This document shows, in pieces, positions 61,234-64,000 of a stretch of DNA of 64,000 bases. Numbering within the stretch: the stretch's first letter is position 1; every line of letters begins with the position of its first letter. The notes under the pieces are model-generated. The model was not told where the DNA came from. It did not search any database and saw nothing but the letters and a program-made list of their open reading frames with translations. Position numbers and translations under genes: made by a program. The stretch covers positions 248,001-312,000 of the forward strand of contig JADJCA010000012.1 of NCBI GenBank assembly GCA_016703425.1, read 5' to 3'. The stretch comes from Myxococcales bacterium. GTDB taxonomy: Bacteria > Myxococcota_A > Polyangia > Polyangiales > Polyangiaceae.

Positions 61234-62574
61234 ATGCGAACCGGTTGGCTCGTCGCTTTTCTCCCGCTCCTCGGTTTCGCGTGCAGCGCCGAGTCTCGCA
61301 CCGACGCGGCTGTCGCTCCCGATGGTGGCGCCGAAGCGCCGGCCTTCGGTGCCGACGCGTCGGCGGCTGCATGCGAAGGCCTCGAGTGCGCGAAGCCTGC
61401 CTGCGCCGATGGCGCGACGACCGCCATCGAGGGCGAGGTCTACGACCCGGCCGGCAAAGCGACGGTCTACAACGTGCGAGTCTACGTGCCCAACGCGGAG
61501 CCCGATGCCTTTCCAGAAGGCGTCCAGAGCTGCGATCGATGCGCGGCCCCGCTCACGGGAAAGCCCGTCGCTGTCACGCTCACCGACGAGCGCGGGCACT
61601 TTCGCATCGAAGGCGTACCCGCCGGCGAGCGTGTGCCGCTGGTCGCTCAGATCGGGAAGTTCCGTCGCAAGATCGTCGTTCCCCGCGTAGAGCCGTGCAA
61701 GACCACGAAGCTCGCCGACGGAGCGCTCTCGCTGCCGCGCACAAGGGGGGAGGGCGACTTGCCCCGCATCGCCGTCGTGACCGGCGGCTACGACGAGCTC
61801 GGGTGCGTGCTCCGTCGCATCGGCTTGGACGACGCCGAGTTTGGCCCTCCCGGAAGCAAGGCGAGCGTGCACGTCTACAAGGGACAAGGTGGCGGCGGCG
61901 TCACCGGCGGCACGGCGAAGAGCGCTAGCGAACTTTGGAGCGACGTCGACACGCTGAAGCAGTACGACGCCGTGCTCCTCGCGTGCGAAGGGGACGAGGC
62001 AGAGGCCGACAAAACCCCGGCGGCGAAGAAGGCGCTCTACGACTATGTGGCGGCCGGCGGTCGCGTCTTCGCGACGCACTACCACTACACGTGGATCAAG
62101 GGCAGCCCCGAAGCCGACGTGCGCGGCGTGGCGTCTTGGAACCCGCCAGCGTCGGCTTACGGCACGGAAGACGATCTCGTCGACACCTCGTTCCCGAAGG
62201 GGGCTGCCATGGCGGCCTGGCTCAAGGAGAACGGCGCGTCGAAGACGGCCGGCAGCATTGCCATCGAAAACCCCGCGCGCAACGTGGCGAAGGTCACGCC
62301 CGAGGTGGCGCAACGATGGATCTACGCGAGCGACGAGCAGGTGCGTTACTTCAGCTTCAACGTGCCCGTCGGCGCGCCCGCAGCGCAGCAATGCGGGCGC
62401 GTCGCGTTCACGGACATCCATTCGCGTGAGCGGCTCGGCGCCTTCACGCTGCCGGGAGGTTGCGATCCTTCTGACATGACGCCGCAAGAACGCGCCCTCG
62501 AGTTCTTGCTCTTCGATCTCTCGGCTTGCGTGCAGCCCGACGCCGACAAGCCCGCGCCGCCGCCCATCAAGTAG
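61234..62574 (+). CDS. lipoprotein with carboxypeptidase-regulatory-like and ThuA-like domains
   Basis: The 446-residue protein has a lipobox GFAC, a short Asp/Ala linker and a Cys-pair region. A carboxypeptidase-regulatory-like beta sandwich follows (AIEGEVYDPAGKATVYNVRV, TLTDERGHFRIEGVPAGERV). A larger domain then has YDAVLLACEGDEAEADKTPA and YDYVAAGGRVFATHYHYTW, resembling ThuA-like or class I glutamine-amidotransferase-like folds, with a catalytic-looking Cys but no full triad identified. It is predicted to be cell-surface anchored. A paralogous gene starts seven bases after its stop, so both are in one operon. Confidence 0.75.
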   Translation: MRTGWLVAFLPLLGFACSAESRTDAAVAPDGGAEAPAFGADASAAACEGLECAKPACADGATTAIEGEVYDPAGKATVYNVRVYVPNAEPDAFPEGVQSCDRCAAPLTGKPVAVTLTDERGHFRIEGVPAGERVPLVAQIGKFRRKIVVPRVEPCKTTKLADGALSLPRTRGEGDLPRIAVVTGGYDELGCVLRRIGLDDAEFGPPGSKASVHVYKGQGGGGVTGGTAKSASELWSDVDTLKQYDAVLLACEGDEAEADKTPAAKKALYDYVAAGGRVFATHYHYTWIKGSPEADVRGVASWNPPASAYGTEDDLVDTSFPKGAAMAAWLKENGASKTAGSIAIENPARNVAKVTPEVAQRWIYASDEQVRYFSFNVPVGAPAAQQCGRVAFTDIHSRERLGAFTLPGGCDPSDMTPQERALEFLLFDLSACVQPDADKPAPPPIK

Positions 62575-62580
62575 CCGACC

Positions 62581-63846
62581 ATGAAAACATCGTTCATCAC
62601 ACGTTCGCTTGCGGCCTCGCTCTTGAGCCTTGCGTGCGCGCAGGGCTGCGGCAGTGGTGAACGCCCCGCCGCGAGCTCGGTGGACGGGGGTGCCCCCGTC
62701 GTGGTGGAGACACCCGGGATCAGCTCCGCCATGGGCGCCGTCGCCACGCTTAAGGGGCGCGTGCTCGCGCCCGATGGCAAGACGCCGGTCGCCGGCGCTC
62801 TCGTGGCGCTCATGCGAACGGCGCCCGAGGCACCGAAAGAGGGGCTTCGCTGCGAGACGTGCGTTCCCCTCTCGAAGGACACTCCCCACGCGACCTCGAA
62901 CGCCGACGGCACCTTCGAGCTCAAGACGTCGACCGAGGGCGCGTTCACCTTCGTCGTGCAAAAGGGAACCTTCCGCCGCGCCCGCGCCCTCGATGTCGTC
63001 TCCGGCGACCAAGAGGTGCCCGCGCTGCTGGCCACGCTTCCATCGAAGACCGATCTGCCCAAAGGAGACGTCATCCCGAAGATGGCCGTCGTGAAGGGGG
63101 AGTGGGATCCCATCGAGCGAACGCTCGCGAAGCTGGGCCTCGGGAAGCTGGTCAAGGGCGAGGCCGACCCAAGCTCGCTCCCCTTCGACGTCTACGACGA
63201 TCCGTCGCCCACGGGACCGCGGAGCGGCGCGCGTCTCTTGGCCGACGAGTCGCTCCTCGCGGCCTATGAGATCGTCCTTTTGCCCTGCTCCGGCAGCTCC
63301 GGCACCACGTGCGACGACAAGCGCGCCATGGACCCGCTCGTGCAAAAGGCCCTTCGCGGCTTCGTCGAAGGCGGCGGTCGTCTCTACGTGACGGACTACT
63401 CCTACGAGTTCGTGCGCCAGCTGTGGCCTGGGGCCGTTTCGTTTCGTGGGGAGACGAAGGACGTCGGCTCGGCTTGTGAGAAGGTCGCCTACGACGCCAC
63501 CGGCGCCGTCAACGACGAGGGCCTATCGGGCTGGCTGTCGGCCATCGGGCATTCATCGGTCACGCTCAAGGCGAGCTGGACCACCATCGACAGCGTGCAC
63601 GAGGTCGACGCGACCGACGCCAACGGTCAACCGGCCAAGATTCCCACGCGCGTCTGGATGAGCGCGAACAAGAGTGACGGGGCCCACCCCGCCACCGTGA
63701 GCTTCGAGCGCGGCTGTGGGCGCGTCCTCTTCAGCACGTACCACACGGCCGGCGAGCCGCTCGCTCCGCTGATGCCGCAAGAGAAGGCGCTCCTCTACGT
63801 GCTGCTCGAGATGGGCGTCTGCATCGACACGAGCGTGCCGAAGTAG
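62581..63846 (+). CDS. lipoprotein paralogue of the preceding gene
   Basis: The 421-residue protein has a signal peptide with two candidate acylation Cys (LSLAC at 19, AQGC at 23), then a carboxypeptidase-regulatory-like sandwich (TLKGRVLAPDGKTPVAGALV, SNADGTFELKTSTEGAFTF). Its main domain aligns by eye with the neighbour: YEIVLLPCSGSSGTTCDDKR and LRGFVEGGGRLYVTDYSYEF, and the end RVLFSTYHTAG. The order and shared features indicate a tandem duplication, strongly diverged. A Cys again follows the YEIVLLP strand. The role is unknown. Confidence 0.75.
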   Translation: MKTSFITRSLAASLLSLACAQGCGSGERPAASSVDGGAPVVVETPGISSAMGAVATLKGRVLAPDGKTPVAGALVALMRTAPEAPKEGLRCETCVPLSKDTPHATSNADGTFELKTSTEGAFTFVVQKGTFRRARALDVVSGDQEVPALLATLPSKTDLPKGDVIPKMAVVKGEWDPIERTLAKLGLGKLVKGEADPSSLPFDVYDDPSPTGPRSGARLLADESLLAAYEIVLLPCSGSSGTTCDDKRAMDPLVQKALRGFVEGGGRLYVTDYSYEFVRQLWPGAVSFRGETKDVGSACEKVAYDATGAVNDEGLSGWLSAIGHSSVTLKASWTTIDSVHEVDATDANGQPAKIPTRVWMSANKSDGAHPATVSFERGCGRVLFSTYHTAGEPLAPLMPQEKALLYVLLEMGVCIDTSVPK

Positions 63847-63873
63847 GGCGACGTCGCCTCACCTCGAAGCCGG

Positions 63874-64000
63874 TCAGTCGGTGACCGGCGGCACGCCGAC
63901 GTAACGAGCCCGCGGCCGCAGCACGAAGCCGGCCTTGCGCTGCTCGAGGGCGTGCGCCACCCAGCCTGCCGTGCGCCCCAGGACAAAGATCAGGGACGCC
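63874..64000 (-). CDS. citrate synthase, C-terminal end (5' part outside window)
   Basis: The frame is open from the right edge to TGA at 63874, giving 42 residues. The sequence FVLGRTAGWVAHALEQRKAG followed by RPRARYVGVP is the conserved C-terminal end of the citrate synthase family, where the Arg residues lie near the CoA- and citrate-binding sites. The family includes citrate and 2-methylcitrate synthases and these residues do not separate them. The gene converges on the lipoprotein pair, 27 bases away. Confidence 0.85.
   Translation of the reverse strand, partial: ASLIFVLGRTAGWVAHALEQRKAGFVLRPRARYVGVPPVTD

Overview
The window is a GC-rich stretch of chromosome that reads like a myxobacterium (Myxococcota, most likely Polyangiales). 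This is an inference from gene content. It carries many secreted lipoproteins with Ala/Asp/Gly/Ser-rich linkers, three Ser/Thr protein kinases with transmembrane C-termini, two FHA-sigma54-type regulators, two giant RHS/YD-repeat proteins, a MYXO-CTERM-like protease tail and a large Met-zincin-like metalloprotease. Genes are densely packed and no gene-free stretch exceeds 300 bases. I saw no rRNA, CRISPR array, integrase or transposase.

Layout. 1-3.3 kb: the end of a Cache-domain sensor, an unknown minus-strand protein and two lipoproteins. 3.5-12.0 kb: a flavin-dependent dimethylglycine/sarcosine dehydrogenase-like enzyme followed by two c-type cytochromes, then a nitric oxide reductase operon norC-norB-norQ-norD behind a CRP/FNR-type palindrome. 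NorC carries a second haem-binding motif. 12.1-15.9 kb: three lipoproteins, one split by a frameshift in a run of five G. 16.1-31.2 kb: two giant RHS proteins pointing at each other. The first is an 8-fold Cys-rich-repeat lipoprotein, frameshifted, with a cysteine-peptidase-like tip. The second is SpvB/TcB-like. A VOC-fold protein and a DoxX-type membrane protein lie between them.

31.3-44.1 kb is a signalling region: two kinases, an unknown protein, an ECF sigma factor overlapping a FecR-type membrane protein (probable sigma/anti-sigma pair), a Tat-exported superoxide-reductase-like lipoprotein, a FHA-sigma54 activator, a Cys-rich lipoprotein with long homopolymer tracts, tRNA-Cys with nearby copies of its 3' end, then an atypical FHA-sigma54-type AAA+ protein overlapping a third kinase.

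44.2-64.0 kb: a TPR-like membrane protein, serS, a trypsin-like protease, a Cys-rich lipoprotein, a surface protein behind a cobalamin riboswitch, the Met-zincin-like lipoprotein, a cNMP/DUF1003 membrane protein, an OPA-type MFS transporter, a second trypsin-like lipoprotein, a zinc-phospholipase-C-like exported protein, a GNAT acetyltransferase, two related lipoproteins with carboxypeptidase-regulatory-like domains, and the 3' end of a citrate synthase gene.

Functionally, the clearest modules are nitric oxide respiration or detoxification (nor genes plus accessory cytochromes), envelope stress and redox signalling (ECF/FecR with an exported superoxide reductase nearby), kinase-FHA phosphosignalling, and a large secreted or surface-exposed arsenal (RHS proteins, proteases, lipoproteins). 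Family assignments come from motifs read by eye; no database search was run.
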